Of a stretch of 64,000 nucleotides of DNA, positions 41,325-54,806 are shown one piece after another. The stretch's first letter is position 1. The number at the start of each line of letters is the position of its first letter. Origin of the DNA: JAZBPO01 sp963691775 (lineage in GTDB: Bacteria; Pseudomonadota; Gammaproteobacteria; Pseudomonadales; Azotimanducaceae); NCBI GenBank assembly GCA_963691775.1, contig OY829369.1, positions 3,968,001-4,032,000 of the forward strand. Direction: 5' to 3'. The notes under the pieces are model-generated. The model made no database searches. It saw nothing but the letters and a program-made list of their open reading frames with translations, and was not told where the DNA came from. The translations under genes were made by a program, and so were the position numbers.

Positions 41325-42341
41325 ATGCAGGTGTACTACGAAAAGGATGCGGATCTCTCCATCGTTCAGGGCCGCAAGGTCGCGGTCGTTGGCTATGGCT
41401 CCCAGGGCCACGCCCACGCGAACAATCTGAAAGAATCCGGCGTTCCCGTAGTGGTCGGCTTGCGCAAGGGCTCGAGTTCTTGGGTCAAGGCCGAGAACGC
41501 TGGCCTCGAAGTTGCCGAGGTTGCCGATGCAGTCTCCGACGCGGACTTCGTCATGGTCCTTACGCCGGACGAACTCATGGCGTCGATCTACGCCAACGAC
41601 ATAGAGCCGAATCTAAAAGAAGGCGCTGCCGTCGCCTTTGGGCATGGCCTGAACATCCACTTCGGGCTCATCGAGCCGCGCCCCGATCTCGACGTCGTCA
41701 TGATTGCGCCGAAGGGGCCGGGCCATACTGTGCGCTCCACTTATACTCAGGGCGGCGGCGTGCCCTGCCTCATCGCGATCGCGCACGATGCGTCTGGCAT
41801 GGCGAAGGACCTGGCACTTTCTTACGCTTCGGGCATCGGCGGCGCACGGGCGGGCGTCATCGAGACGACCTTCCGCGAAGAGACCGAAACGGATCTCTTT
41901 GGCGAGCAGGCCGTGCTCTGCGGTGGCACGGCGGCGCTTGTACAGGCGGGCTTTGAAACGCTCGTCGAAGCGGGCTACGCGCCGGAAATGGCGTACTTCG
42001 AATGCCTCCACGAGCTCAAGCTCATCGTCGACCTGCTCTATGAAGGTGGTATCGCGAACATGTGGTACTCGGTTTCCAACACCGCCGAATTCGGCGGCTT
42101 GACCCGCGGCTCGCGCGTCGTGACCGAAGAAACCAAGGCAGAGATGAAGCGAATTCTTGCCGAGATTCAGGAAGGCACCTTCGTGCGTGAGTTCGTGACC
42201 GAGAATCAGGCAGGCAATCCGTCGCTCAAGGCACGCCGCCGGATAGAAGGTGAGCATCAGATCGAGGAGGTCGGCTCGAAGCTTCGTGGCATGATGCCGT
42301 GGATCCAGCAGAATCGACTCGTCGACAAGACGAAGAACTGA
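41325..42341 (+). CDS. ilvC: Ketol-acid reductoisomerase
   Basis: This 338-residue short (class I) enzyme converts acetolactate to dihydroxyisovalerate. The NADPH motif is VAVVGYGSQGHAHANNLKES. The Mg-binding and catalytic segments are PKGPGHTVRSTY, GVIETTFREETETDLFGEQ and CLHELKLIVDLLYEGG, then SNTAEFGG. Specificity for NADPH is suggested by the RKGSSSW loop. Start ATG 41325 follows AAAGGGGCG. It lies between ilvH and pssA. Confidence 0.97.
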   Translation: MQVYYEKDADLSIVQGRKVAVVGYGSQGHAHANNLKESGVPVVVGLRKGSSSWVKAENAGLEVAEVADAVSDADFVMVLTPDELMASIYANDIEPNLKEGAAVAFGHGLNIHFGLIEPRPDLDVVMIAPKGPGHTVRSTYTQGGGVPCLIAIAHDASGMAKDLALSYASGIGGARAGVIETTFREETETDLFGEQAVLCGGTAALVQAGFETLVEAGYAPEMAYFECLHELKLIVDLLYEGGIANMWYSVSNTAEFGGLTRGSRVVTEETKAEMKRILAEIQEGTFVREFVTENQAGNPSLKARRRIEGEHQIEEVGSKLRGMMPWIQQNRLVDKTKN

Positions 42342-42348
42342 GGCGCTC

Positions 42349-43203
42349 ATGGCTGAGCATGACCGGGAGCACGATGACACGCCGCGCGATGCGGGCGTCG
42401 CTCAGCTGCGTCCCGGCGCTGCGCGCACCGATGCGGGTTCGGTGGAATTCGACGCTGGAGAGGCGCGTCCGCGCGGTATCTACCTTCTGCCGAATCTGAT
42501 CACGACGGGCGCGCTCTTCTCAGGCTTCTTCGCAATCGTGGCGGCTATGAATGGCAGATACGAGACAGGCGCCATCGCGATCTTCGTAGCGGGTCTACTG
42601 GACACCGCCGACGGGCGCGTTGCCCGCCTGACGCGTACCGAGAGCGAATTCGGCGCGCAGTATGACAGCCTCTCTGATCTAGTCGCTTTTGGCGTTGCAC
42701 CTGCGCTGGTCGTCTTCGCCTGGTCGCTACAGTCACTTGGCCAGCTCGGATGGGTGGCGGCCTTTGTCTACGTCGCCTGCGCAGCGCTCCGGCTTGCCCG
42801 CTTCAATATGCACCACGACAACGCGGTCTTTACCGGGCTCGCAAGTCCCGCAGCGGCTGGGATTCTGGCGTTCAGCGTCTGGGCACTTACTGAGGCGACC
42901 CCGACGGCGCCCGGGCCCGAGGGCGTCGGTGCATTTGCACTCGCGCTGCTTACGCTGAGCGTCGGCCTCTTGATGGTCGCCCCGATCGAGTACTGGAGTC
43001 CGAAACAAATCAATCTGCGAGATCGCGTTCCCTTCATCACGCTAGTGCTTGTCGTGCTCGGTTTCGCGGTTGTGCTCGTCGATCCACCTCGCGTACTGCT
43101 TGCTATCGCGATTGTGTACGCGTTTTCAGGGCCTGTGCTGTGGCTTTGGCGCGGACGCCGGGGCACCGGGGCGTCATCGGAGGGCGAACCCGTTCGTGAC
43201 TAG
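42349..43203 (+). CDS. pssA: CDP-diacylglycerol-serine O-phosphatidyltransferase
   Basis: This 284-residue integral membrane protein makes phosphatidylserine, precursor of phosphatidylethanolamine. The CDP-alcohol phosphotransferase motif reads DTADGRVARLTRTESEFGAQ followed by YDSLSDL, preserving D..DG..AR........G...D...D. Seven to eight TM segments follow. It is the type II (Bacillus-like) membrane enzyme, unlike E. coli PssA. The first 40 residues are hydrophilic and acidic. It follows ilvC by 7 nt, as in Pseudomonas, and is probably on the same transcript. Confidence 0.94.
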   Translation: MAEHDREHDDTPRDAGVAQLRPGAARTDAGSVEFDAGEARPRGIYLLPNLITTGALFSGFFAIVAAMNGRYETGAIAIFVAGLLDTADGRVARLTRTESEFGAQYDSLSDLVAFGVAPALVVFAWSLQSLGQLGWVAAFVYVACAALRLARFNMHHDNAVFTGLASPAAAGILAFSVWALTEATPTAPGPEGVGAFALALLTLSVGLLMVAPIEYWSPKQINLRDRVPFITLVLVVLGFAVVLVDPPRVLLAIAIVYAFSGPVLWLWRGRRGTGASSEGEPVRD

Positions 43204-43367
43204 GGGGCTTTGCGTTTTCCGGTTCCCGCTTCAGTGCCGTTCATCACCCCCTGTCCTTTGAATGCAGCGCGCAGCTTGCTGACCGTTTACTGCAACTTCC
43301 GGTAGATCCGGCGGTCGTACTCCGCAAGCAGGACAGCAGGCACGTTCAGGCCGTCAGGAGACCCAGG

Positions 43368-44402
<1,035 letters not shown>

Positions 44403-44403
44403 G

Positions 44404-45069
44404 GTGGCCGCCCTTCTGGCGCCCAGCGCTGCGGCCGTGCGCTGGGGCGTCAAGCCTGTTGTCTGGTCGCTGGCACTCGCCCCTGCAGCCTGGCTGGCGT
44501 GGGCGATCTATCGAGCGCTGCAGGGCGACGGAGCGCCGCTCGGCGCGGATCCGGCGGAAACCATCGTGCACCTGAGTGGCGAAACAGCGATTCGCGTTCT
44601 GCTCGCCACTCTGCTGGTCGGGGCGCTGCGCGATCTCTTCGCCATGCGGTGGATCGTGCGGATTCGGAGGCTGCTGGGTCTTTTTGCATTCTTCTGGGGC
44701 GTTCTACATCTAGGGTCCTACCTGTGGCTGGAACTCGACCTCGGGCTTGGTCGGCTAGCCGAGGATTTTCGCGACCGCCCCTACATTCTTGCTGGAGGTG
44801 TGGGTCTGCTGTTTATGCTTCCGCTCGCGATCACCAGTACGAGTGGCTGGAGGCGACGTCTGGGAAGGCGCTGGAATTCGCTGCACAAGCTGGTTTGGGT
44901 GTCAGCACTCGCCGTCTGCATTCATCTTCTCTGGCAGGCGCGATCGGATCTCGCGGAGGCGGTCCTTTACGCCCTGCTATTCGGAGCCCTCGCGATTCAG
45001 CGTCTCTGGACTAGGCGCCCCCGCGCGCCGCGGAGCAGGTCTGAACAGGTGCCCGTAGAGGTGCCCTGA
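44404..45069 (+). CDS. msrQ: Haem b membrane subunit MsrQ of the MsrPQ system
   Basis: This protein of about 221 residues has six predicted TM helices of the ferric-reductase-like type. It has haem-ligand histidines in VLHLGSYLW, LHKLVWVSALAVCIHLLW and HLSGETAIRVLL. It passes electrons to MsrP. GTG 44404, one base after the msrP stop, fits best. ATG 44371 and ATG 44341 lie inside msrP and would give longer leaders. The family's WGVKPVVWSLALAPAAWLAW and GADPAETIVHLSG segments start soon after the GTG. Confidence 0.9.
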   Translation: MAALLAPSAAAVRWGVKPVVWSLALAPAAWLAWAIYRALQGDGAPLGADPAETIVHLSGETAIRVLLATLLVGALRDLFAMRWIVRIRRLLGLFAFFWGVLHLGSYLWLELDLGLGRLAEDFRDRPYILAGGVGLLFMLPLAITSTSGWRRRLGRRWNSLHKLVWVSALAVCIHLLWQARSDLAEAVLYALLFGALAIQRLWTRRPRAPRSRSEQVPVEVP

Positions 45070-45133
45070 GGCCGCTCTACAGACGACATCGGTGCGCTCG
45101 TCAGGCCCGGAGAAGAAAATATTCGCGGAGGTG

Positions 45134-45161
45134 TTGTCACTCGAAACCGTTGGTGTATAGT
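45134..45161 (+). promoter_or_regulatory. rRNA operon promoter
   Basis: TTGTCA (45134-45139), a 16-nt spacer and TATAGT (45156-45161), followed by the GC-rich discriminator TCGCGTCCC. This pattern, a good -10 with a GC-rich start region, is typical of stringently controlled rrn promoters. A second promoter was not seen. Confidence 0.75.
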
Positions 45162-45229
45162 TCGCGTCCCTCGGCGCAGGGCAGCGGTTTTCAGCAGCGT
45201 TTTTTGGCTGCATAGCTCCCCTAGCGCCA

Positions 45230-45240
45230 GCTCCTTAACA
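45230..45240 (+). promoter_or_regulatory. Leader boxA antitermination site
   Basis: GCTCCTTAACA matches boxA (GCTCTTTAACA) at ten of eleven positions, about 70 nt after the promoter and upstream of 16S. It would recruit Nus factors to keep polymerase resistant to rho and to internal hairpins. Confidence 0.75.
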
Positions 45241-45244
45241 ATTA

Positions 45245-45267
45245 GATCAAGCCATTCGTGTGGGTGC
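45245..45267 (+). other. 5' arm of the 16S rRNA processing stem
   Basis: GATCAAGCCATTCGTGTGG and the next four bases are complementary to 46982-47004 in the spacer over 23 bp, with one G-T pair. The two arms would form the long duplex cut by RNase III to release pre-16S rRNA. The pairing continues towards boxA with one bulged base. Confidence 0.9.
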
Positions 45268-45420
45268 CCGAGTCATTGATACCGGCCACTGATTGGCGTG
45301 CTTTTGATCGATTTCTGACTGGCTGCTTTTTTGGTGGTTGGGGAGATCGGGATAGGTACGCAACCGTATAGGTTCCGTTGTCTCGTCTTTCGGGATGAGG
45401 GGATGGGATCAGAGGTCTTG

Positions 45421-46956
<1,536 letters not shown>

Positions 46957-46981
46957 AACACAAGCCGGGCAACGGCTCGTG

Positions 46982-47004
46982 GCATCCACACGAATGGCTT
47001 GATC
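46982..47004 (+). other. 3' arm of the 16S rRNA processing stem
   Basis: Complementary to 45245-45267, as described there; one G-T pair in 23 bp. Confidence 0.9.
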
Positions 47005-47049
47005 AATTGTTGGTGGCAGTACCAGCGTAGGCGGAGCATCCGCGCCTGG

Positions 47050-47095
47050 AAGCCAGATCAGAGTGCTCTGTCAGAGTGCTGTGATCTGGCTTTTT
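47050..47095 (+). terminator. Terminator-like hairpin inside the rRNA spacer
   Basis: AAGCCAGATCA (47050-47060) pairs with TGATCTGGCTT (47082-47092), an 11-bp stem, followed by T at 47091-47095. The loop includes a direct repeat CAGAGTGCT. It has every feature of an intrinsic terminator but lies in mid-operon, so it must be bypassed by antitermination complexes or act as partial attenuator or processing site. Confidence 0.7.
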
Positions 47096-47118
47096 CGACT
47101 CTAGGAGTCGGAATTGTC

Positions 47119-47129
47119 GCTCTTTAACA
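47119..47129 (+). promoter_or_regulatory. Spacer boxA antitermination site
   Basis: GCTCTTTAACA is an exact match to the E. coli boxA consensus, 24 nt after the terminator-like hairpin and upstream of 23S. Confidence 0.85.
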
Positions 47130-47567
47130 ACGTGGTGAAGTGAAGTTGCTGACGATCACTCGGCATTATCAGCGTCGAGTGGTCATTGGCGGGTTCAATT
47201 GTACAAGCGCACTAAATTATCTATGTGCGGTCCCTGGTCATGGGTGTTGTCAGCGCCCGGACCCGAGCCCCAACGGATTCTGGAGACGTGTAATGCCGGA
47301 ATCATGCTTGAGGGGCGTACGGACGAGCTGCGTCGTGTCGTCGCGGTGAGGTCGTGCAGAATCGAAGTCTTCCACTGAATCTGGATAACCCTTTCCAGCG
47401 CTTCTTTGGAAGATGCTCGAGGACCAAGCGGAAGTTCGGAATGCAAGGCGCGGAAGGCGAAGGTGAGGGAGCTTGCTGATGCAAGTGACCGATCCTGAGT
47501 CCGAAGCGCAACGCAGCAGTTCGAAGTTCTGCGCCGGTTCTGTGAATAAGATTGCTTCGGGTTATAT

Positions 47568-50452
<2,885 letters not shown>

Positions 50453-50609
50453 TATAACACCGAAGCAATCTGAACGTGTCCGACGCTGACACGACCAGGA
50501 CCGCACAGGTGTCCTTGTACAACCGCCCAGCCACTTCACGAACACCACGTAGATCTGCATCTGCAGGTCGAAGGGGGATTACGGGCCCTTACCCGTCATT
50601 CCCACGATT

Positions 50610-50728
50610 CGCCTGACGATCATTGCAAGCTGGAACCACCTGATCCCATCCCGAACTCAGAAGTGAAACGGCTTAGCGCCGATGGTAGTGCGGGGTTTCC
50701 CCGTGTGAGAGTAGGTCGTCGTCAGGCT
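50610..50728 (+). rRNA. rrf: 5S ribosomal RNA
   Basis: About 119 nt. GCCTGACGA (50611-50619) pairs with TCGTCAGGC (50719-50727) as helix I. The conserved core CCCGAACTCAGAAGTGAAACG and GCCGATGGTAGTG are intact. It lies 157 nt after 23S and ends the operon; no tRNA is found on either side. Confidence 0.97.
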
Positions 50729-50735
50729 TTATTCC

Positions 50736-50777
50736 GAAAGGGGCTACACCATGCGGTGTAGCCCCTTTCTTCTTTTT
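50736..50777 (+). terminator. Rho-independent terminator of the rrn operon
   Basis: GAAAGGGGCTACACC (50736-50750), loop ATGC, GGTGTAGCCCCTTTC (50755-50769): a perfect 15-bp stem followed by TTCTTTTT. Confidence 0.95.
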
Positions 50778-50781
50778 GGCT

Positions 50782-50862
50782 CCAAACCTGAACAAGGGGT
50801 CTGACCCCAGGTTCAGGTTGGTTCAGGTTGGCTGGGGGTCTGACCCTAGGTCCGGTTGGCAT
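50782..50862. repeat. REP-like palindromic repeat pair
   Basis: Two imperfect palindromes centred on GGGGTCTGACCCC (50796-50808) and GGGGGTCTGACCC (about 50835-50847). The first is flanked by CCAAACCTGAAC and its near-complement GTTCAGGTTGG. Palindromes with a GGTCTGACC/GGTCAGACC core are typical of REP elements mobilised by Y1 (RAYT) transposases in gammaproteobacteria. No such transposase is in the window, so the class is inferred from pattern. Confidence 0.55.
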
Positions 50863-51271
50863 GCCGGCCTGCAGAGCAGGCTGGGGCATAGAGATGTTTC
50901 AACGCGTGCGCAGCACCGCGCCTCGCAGGCAGGCGGCTCAGGTTGCGCCAGCGTTGCTGCTGCGTGATGAGAACGTAACAGCCCAAAGTGCTAGGAAAAA
51001 AAGGGACCTGCCTCTCAGTTGGCAGGCGAGTATTCCCTTCAGGCTATGCCGTTTTCACGGCGCTTGCCTGCGCGGTACGAAGGCGCTTTGGCCTTCGACA
51101 TTGCATGGAGAAACTGCGGCTACGTTGGCGGCAGCCGTGCTGCAGGCGATGTTTCCCTGCCGTGTGCGCGATCCGGAGGCTTCCCTATCCGGAGATCAGC
51201 AGGCGCTGTGCTTGCCGCAAATCCAGTGCCGAGTCAGGATGCGCCGCCTCTGGGACCACGACCGCGCGCCG
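50863..51271. other. Non-coding stretch between the REP-like repeat and the parvulin gene
   Basis: About 410 nt with no convincing gene. In-frame extensions of the downstream gene through it show poor codon use and no domain. The frame over 51019-51271 is Cys/Arg-rich and looks like chance. It may be the decayed end of an older gene. Confidence 0.5.
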
Positions 51272-52135
51272 ATGAACCATTCACGCTTGTTGCGAGAACC
51301 ACTTTTTCACTTTCTGCTGCTTGGCTTGCTGGTGTGGTGGCTTGACTCACTCAGTACCCGCGATGAAAGGGAGGAAATCTACGTCGGCGACGCAGAGATC
51401 GCGCGCATCGTGGCGCTTTGGGAGCGGCAATGGAGACGCGCTCCCACGGAAGTGGAACTTCGAAATCTGGTCGACGATCGCATCCGCGAGGAGATTCTCT
51501 ATCGAGAGGCACTTCGCATGGGGCTGGATGAAGACGACACCGTTATTCGCCGTCGTCTTGCGCAGAAGATTGCCTTCGTCTCTGAAGATCGGGCGGTCCC
51601 CGGAGAGGCATCTGAGGTAGAACTGCAAGACTTTTTCGCAGCTCACTCGAATCGTTATCGGCGCCCTGCGAGGTTCTCCCTTGTGCAAGTGCCGTTTACC
51701 AATGAAGCCGGGGAAGCGGATGCTCGATCAGCGCTGGAGTCACTTCCTTTCGTTGCGGACGCAGCCCTTGGCGAGCTCGGCAGCGCCAGCATGTTGCCTC
51801 GTCGGATTGATCGATGGACGGCCCGCGAGGTTTCGGCAGAGTTCGGACGTGCATTCCTCGATGGGCTCGAGATCGATCACATAGGCGATTGGCAGGGGCC
51901 TGTAGCGTCCGCATTCGGCCATCATGCGGTGCGCATCGACCGCTTCGAGGCTGAACGGGCAGCCACCCTTTCGGAAGCTCGGCGGGCGGTCGAGCGTGAT
52001 TGGCTAGAGTGGCGGCGCCGTGAAGCGAATGACGCCTTCTACCTCGAGCTAAGAAAGCGCTACACGGTGAATATTGCCGCAGAAGCGCTGCAATCTAGGC
52101 CTGTCGCTCTGCCGCAAGCTTCGGAATCACAGTGA
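51272..52135 (+). CDS. Membrane-anchored PpiC/parvulin-type peptidyl-prolyl isomerase
   Basis: This 287-residue protein has one N-terminal TM helix (LFHFLLLGLLVWWLD, about residues 10-24). A SurA-like helical region follows (APTEVELRNLVDDRIREEIL, YREALRMGLDEDD, VIRRRLAQKIAF), then a parvulin-like rotamase domain (RYRRPARFSLVQV..., GDWQGPVASAFGHHAVRIDRF) and a C-terminal helix. ATG 51272 is chosen because everything upstream is unlike the family. It would face the periplasm. The stop overlaps the GTG start of the HupE gene, a pairing I recall from other gammaproteobacteria. Confidence 0.85.
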   Translation: MNHSRLLREPLFHFLLLGLLVWWLDSLSTRDEREEIYVGDAEIARIVALWERQWRRAPTEVELRNLVDDRIREEILYREALRMGLDEDDTVIRRRLAQKIAFVSEDRAVPGEASEVELQDFFAAHSNRYRRPARFSLVQVPFTNEAGEADARSALESLPFVADAALGELGSASMLPRRIDRWTAREVSAEFGRAFLDGLEIDHIGDWQGPVASAFGHHAVRIDRFEAERAATLSEARRAVERDWLEWRRREANDAFYLELRKRYTVNIAAEALQSRPVALPQASESQ

Positions 52136-53142
52136 TTCGGATGGGTTGCTCAACATTTCTACGACCTGTGATCTGGCTTCTTCTGCTGGTTCCTCACTTC
52201 GGATTGGCTCACGAAGTGCGTCCGGGCTTTCTGGAGTTACGAGCGGCGGACACGGGCATCGTTTCAATGTTCTGGAAGCTTCCAGTCCTCGACGGACGGG
52301 TGTTGCCTTTGACGCCCCAGCTTCCGGCGCACTGCGTTCGCATCCAGGCGTCGGTGCGCGTCGACGTGACGCCAGCAGCTCGCATCGAAGCGGCGGATTT
52401 CGAGTGCGGCGCGCTGGGGTTGAGTAGTGGCCGGGTTGGCATAGACGGGCTGGATCTGACCCTGATCGACGTTCTGGTCCGCGTCGAGCGCGGTGGCGAT
52501 GCGGTTTCCGCGCTGTTGAAGCCGACGGCTCCAGCCATTGAACTCGCGGATGACCACAACGGCGCGGCCGCCGGTGCCTATCTGGGCCTTGGGATCGAGC
52601 ATATTCTGCTCGGCTTTGATCACCTTGCTTTTGTCCTCGGCCTCGTTGTTCTCGTGCAGGGCGGTTGGCGCCTGTTCAAGACAATCACGGCTTTTACCTT
52701 CGCGCACAGTATTACGCTGGCCGTTGCGACGCTTGGCTGGGTAGAGGCGCCGTCGGCCCCTGTCGAGACGATCATCGCGCTTAGCATCCTCATGCTCGCG
52801 CTTGAGATCCTGCATCGCGACCGGCGGGGAGACTCACTCCTTGCGCAATCCCCCTGGCTGGTCGCCTTCGCATTTGGCTTGCTTCATGGCTTTGGCTTTG
52901 CGGGTGCGCTCTCTGACGTAGGGCTGCCCGCCGACGCGGTGCCCCTCGCGCTCCTGCTTTTCAATATCGGTGTCGAAATCGGCCAGCTGATCTTCGTTGG
53001 CGCCGTGTTGCTGTCTGCGCGCCTGGCTGCACCCGTTTGGCCCGTGAGAGTGCCTGCCGCTGTCCTTGCGGCCTATGCCATAGGTGTACCGGCTGCCTAC
53101 TGGTCGATCGATCGCGTCGCAGGCATCCTTTCAGCGATCTAA
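52132..53142 (+). CDS. HupE/UreJ-family membrane protein
   Basis: This 336-residue protein has a signal peptide (WLLLLVPHFGLA) and an extracytoplasmic beta domain of about 130 residues starting HEVRPGFLELRAAD. A C-terminal TM block of six to seven helices carries the family motif GIEHILLGFDHLAFVLGLVV and AHSITLAVATLG, then GLLHGFGFAGAL. HupE and UreJ move nickel or another cation; the His residues in HILLGFDH and AFTFAHSIT fit a metal path, but the substrate of this long form is unknown. The GTG at 52132 overlaps the upstream stop (GTGA); ATG 52141 is an alternative. Confidence 0.87.
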   Translation: MIRMGCSTFLRPVIWLLLLVPHFGLAHEVRPGFLELRAADTGIVSMFWKLPVLDGRVLPLTPQLPAHCVRIQASVRVDVTPAARIEAADFECGALGLSSGRVGIDGLDLTLIDVLVRVERGGDAVSALLKPTAPAIELADDHNGAAAGAYLGLGIEHILLGFDHLAFVLGLVVLVQGGWRLFKTITAFTFAHSITLAVATLGWVEAPSAPVETIIALSILMLALEILHRDRRGDSLLAQSPWLVAFAFGLLHGFGFAGALSDVGLPADAVPLALLLFNIGVEIGQLIFVGAVLLSARLAAPVWPVRVPAAVLAAYAIGVPAAYWSIDRVAGILSAI

Positions 53143-53159
53143 CTGAAGCGAAGGGACCC

Positions 53160-53906
53160 ATGAGTACTGCAGTTTGCCAGCCGGAGGCTGCGACCATTCT
53201 GGATTTCGATCGCCTAGAGGCGCTCGATGCCCGTGCCTTTCGGAGTCGGGACCCGTATCCATGGCTGAATGAACCGGGTCTGCTGCGACCCGATAGTTTT
53301 CGTGCGTTGGCCAAGACGCTACCAGACGTCGAGCGCTTCGACCGAGCCTTCGGGGTCGCGCGGAAGCATGGGCAGCGTCCACACGATCGCTACGTGCTCG
53401 AGTGGACGCCGGGACTGCAGCTTGCGGAACCATGGCAGTGCCTGATCGATGAGCTACGCGGGGACCGCTATCGGCGCTGGATGGCAGCGATGCTCGGCAC
53501 ACGCTATTTCCGCCTGCACTTTCATTGGCATTACGCGCCCACTGGGGGGGAGGTATCGCCGCACTGCGATTCGCGTCTCAAGCTCGGCTCGCACATCTTC
53601 TACATGAACACGCTCAGTGATTGGCGTGAAGAATGGGGTGGAGAGACGCTTGTGCTGGACGACGGCGGCCGCTTTGCTAAGGAGTCGGCGCCAGAGTTCG
53701 AGGATTTCGACCGGGCCTGGACGGCGCGCACCCTTGAGAACTACAGCTTCCTGTTTCGGCGGCGGGGGGATTCTTGGCATGGCGTCCGGGCCGTAGAGTG
53801 TCCTGAAGGTGCGCTGCGCAAAGTGTTCATCGTCGTCATTGATGACGACTCGCCCTGGCGGCAGCTCAAGCGTTGGGCGAAGGGCAAGGAACGTCGAGGC
53901 GTCTGA
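53160..53906 (+). CDS. 2-oxoglutarate/Fe(II)-dependent oxygenase-like protein
   Basis: This 248-residue protein has the double-stranded beta-helix metal triad: His135 and Asp137 in EVSPHCDSR and His207 in DSWHGVRAV. Arg220 (in EGALRKVFIVVI) is placed to bind 2-oxoglutarate. The surrounding YFRLHFHWHYAPTGGE and GSHIFYMNTLSDW...GGETLVL match prolyl-hydroxylase-like 2OG-Fe(II) proteins. Substrate unknown. ATG 53160 follows GAAGGGACC. It lies 17 nt after the HupE gene and 20 nt before the sulfotransferase, so an operon is likely. Confidence 0.85.
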   Translation: MSTAVCQPEAATILDFDRLEALDARAFRSRDPYPWLNEPGLLRPDSFRALAKTLPDVERFDRAFGVARKHGQRPHDRYVLEWTPGLQLAEPWQCLIDELRGDRYRRWMAAMLGTRYFRLHFHWHYAPTGGEVSPHCDSRLKLGSHIFYMNTLSDWREEWGGETLVLDDGGRFAKESAPEFEDFDRAWTARTLENYSFLFRRRGDSWHGVRAVECPEGALRKVFIVVIDDDSPWRQLKRWAKGKERRGV

Positions 53907-53926
53907 CGACGTCGCCTAATCCTCCG

Positions 53927-54790
53927 ATGCCCGTTCCGGTCGTCTTCATTCTGTCCAGCAACTATTCCGGTTCGCATCTGCTTGCGGCCGCGCTGGGCGC
54001 TCACTCGGCCTGTGCCGACATCGGCGAGCTTGGCAATCTTCGCAAGTTTCTTGTGCGATCCGAGCGACCGCTGTCCGGCACGCGAGGTGAATTCGCGAGC
54101 GCCTCGCTGTTCAGCGGCCTGGTCGAGTTACCCGAGTCGCGCTGGCTGGCCGAGGTGCACGAGCGTCTCGCAGCGACGGGTCGGCCCGCGGCGGTGCTGG
54201 TCGACAACAGCAAGCGGATTGAATGGGTCGAGCAGGCGATCAGCAGCGGTACTGTCGAGCCGCGCCTGATCCATCTGATACGTGATCCGCGTGCGCTAGC
54301 GCGCCGCTGGCGCAACACGTTCCAGGCGCAAGGGGCCTCGCGGCGCATCCGCTGGCGTGAAGCGAGGCGAAACCCGCAGCGCTCAGTACGAATCTTGTCT
54401 GCTCCCGAGACGGGGGTGTATGGCTGGCGCTGGCTACGCGAGAACGCGGAGATAGCGAGCTTCGTCGCAAACTGCGGCGCTGCGCACGTGCGTATCTCGT
54501 ACGAGTCACTGATGGCGGCGCCGGAAGTGGCTCTAGGCGCCTTGATGTCAGCGCTGGAACTGGAATTCGAGCCGGCGCAATTGCGCTACGGCGCGTCTGA
54601 AGCCCACGGTACGAGCAAGCCTGAGTGGTCCGAGGCGCGTGCTGCGTCTCGCTGGGAGGTGGACGAGCGATGGCGGTTAGAGCTTGATGAGGCGGAGCAG
54701 CGCGCGGTGACCACGGTTGCGCCTTTGGCGGAGTTCCTAGCGGCGCTTGGGTATCGCTTCGGGCCCGAGGGGCTTGAACGGATTCATTGA
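53927..54790 (+). CDS. Sulfotransferase family protein
   Basis: This 287-residue protein has the PAPS-binding signatures: the 5'-phosphosulfate loop ILSSNYSGSHLLAAALGAH at residues 8-26, and the 3'-phosphate motif LIHLIRDPRALARRW with Arg119-Asp120-Pro121. It would move sulfate from PAPS to an alcohol or amine, perhaps a glycan, lipid or peptide residue. The acceptor is unknown. Start ATG 53927 is preceded by a weak ribosome site; a longer frame begins inside the oxygenase. The Lys/Arg-rich internal segment (GASRRIRWREARRNPQRSVR) is notable. Confidence 0.82.
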   Translation: MPVPVVFILSSNYSGSHLLAAALGAHSACADIGELGNLRKFLVRSERPLSGTRGEFASASLFSGLVELPESRWLAEVHERLAATGRPAAVLVDNSKRIEWVEQAISSGTVEPRLIHLIRDPRALARRWRNTFQAQGASRRIRWREARRNPQRSVRILSAPETGVYGWRWLRENAEIASFVANCGAAHVRISYESLMAAPEVALGALMSALELEFEPAQLRYGASEAHGTSKPEWSEARAASRWEVDERWRLELDEAEQRAVTTVAPLAEFLAALGYRFGPEGLERIH

Positions 54791-54806
54791 TCGGGAGGTA
54801 GGAAGC

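Larger units (their letters stand above)
45070..45420 (+). other. rrn promoter and 5' leader region (351 nt)
   Basis: The stretch between msrQ and 16S holds no gene. It carries the rRNA promoter (45134-45161), the leader boxA (45230-45240) and the 5' arm of the 16S processing stem (45245-45267). Confidence 0.85.
46957..47567 (+). other. 16S-23S internal transcribed spacer without tRNA genes
   Basis: A spacer of 611 nt. I looked for tRNA-Ile and tRNA-Ala, which usually lie here in gammaproteobacteria, and for any T-arm (GGTTCGANTCC) with a matching acceptor, and found none. It contains the 3' arm of the 16S processing stem (46982-47004), a terminator-like hairpin (47050-47095), a second boxA (47119-47129) and the 5' arm of the 23S stem just before 47568. 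Confidence 0.8.

Noticed and set aside
51019..51345. A 108-codon frame before the parvulin gene
   Set aside because: It overlaps the parvulin start in another frame and shows no conserved motif.
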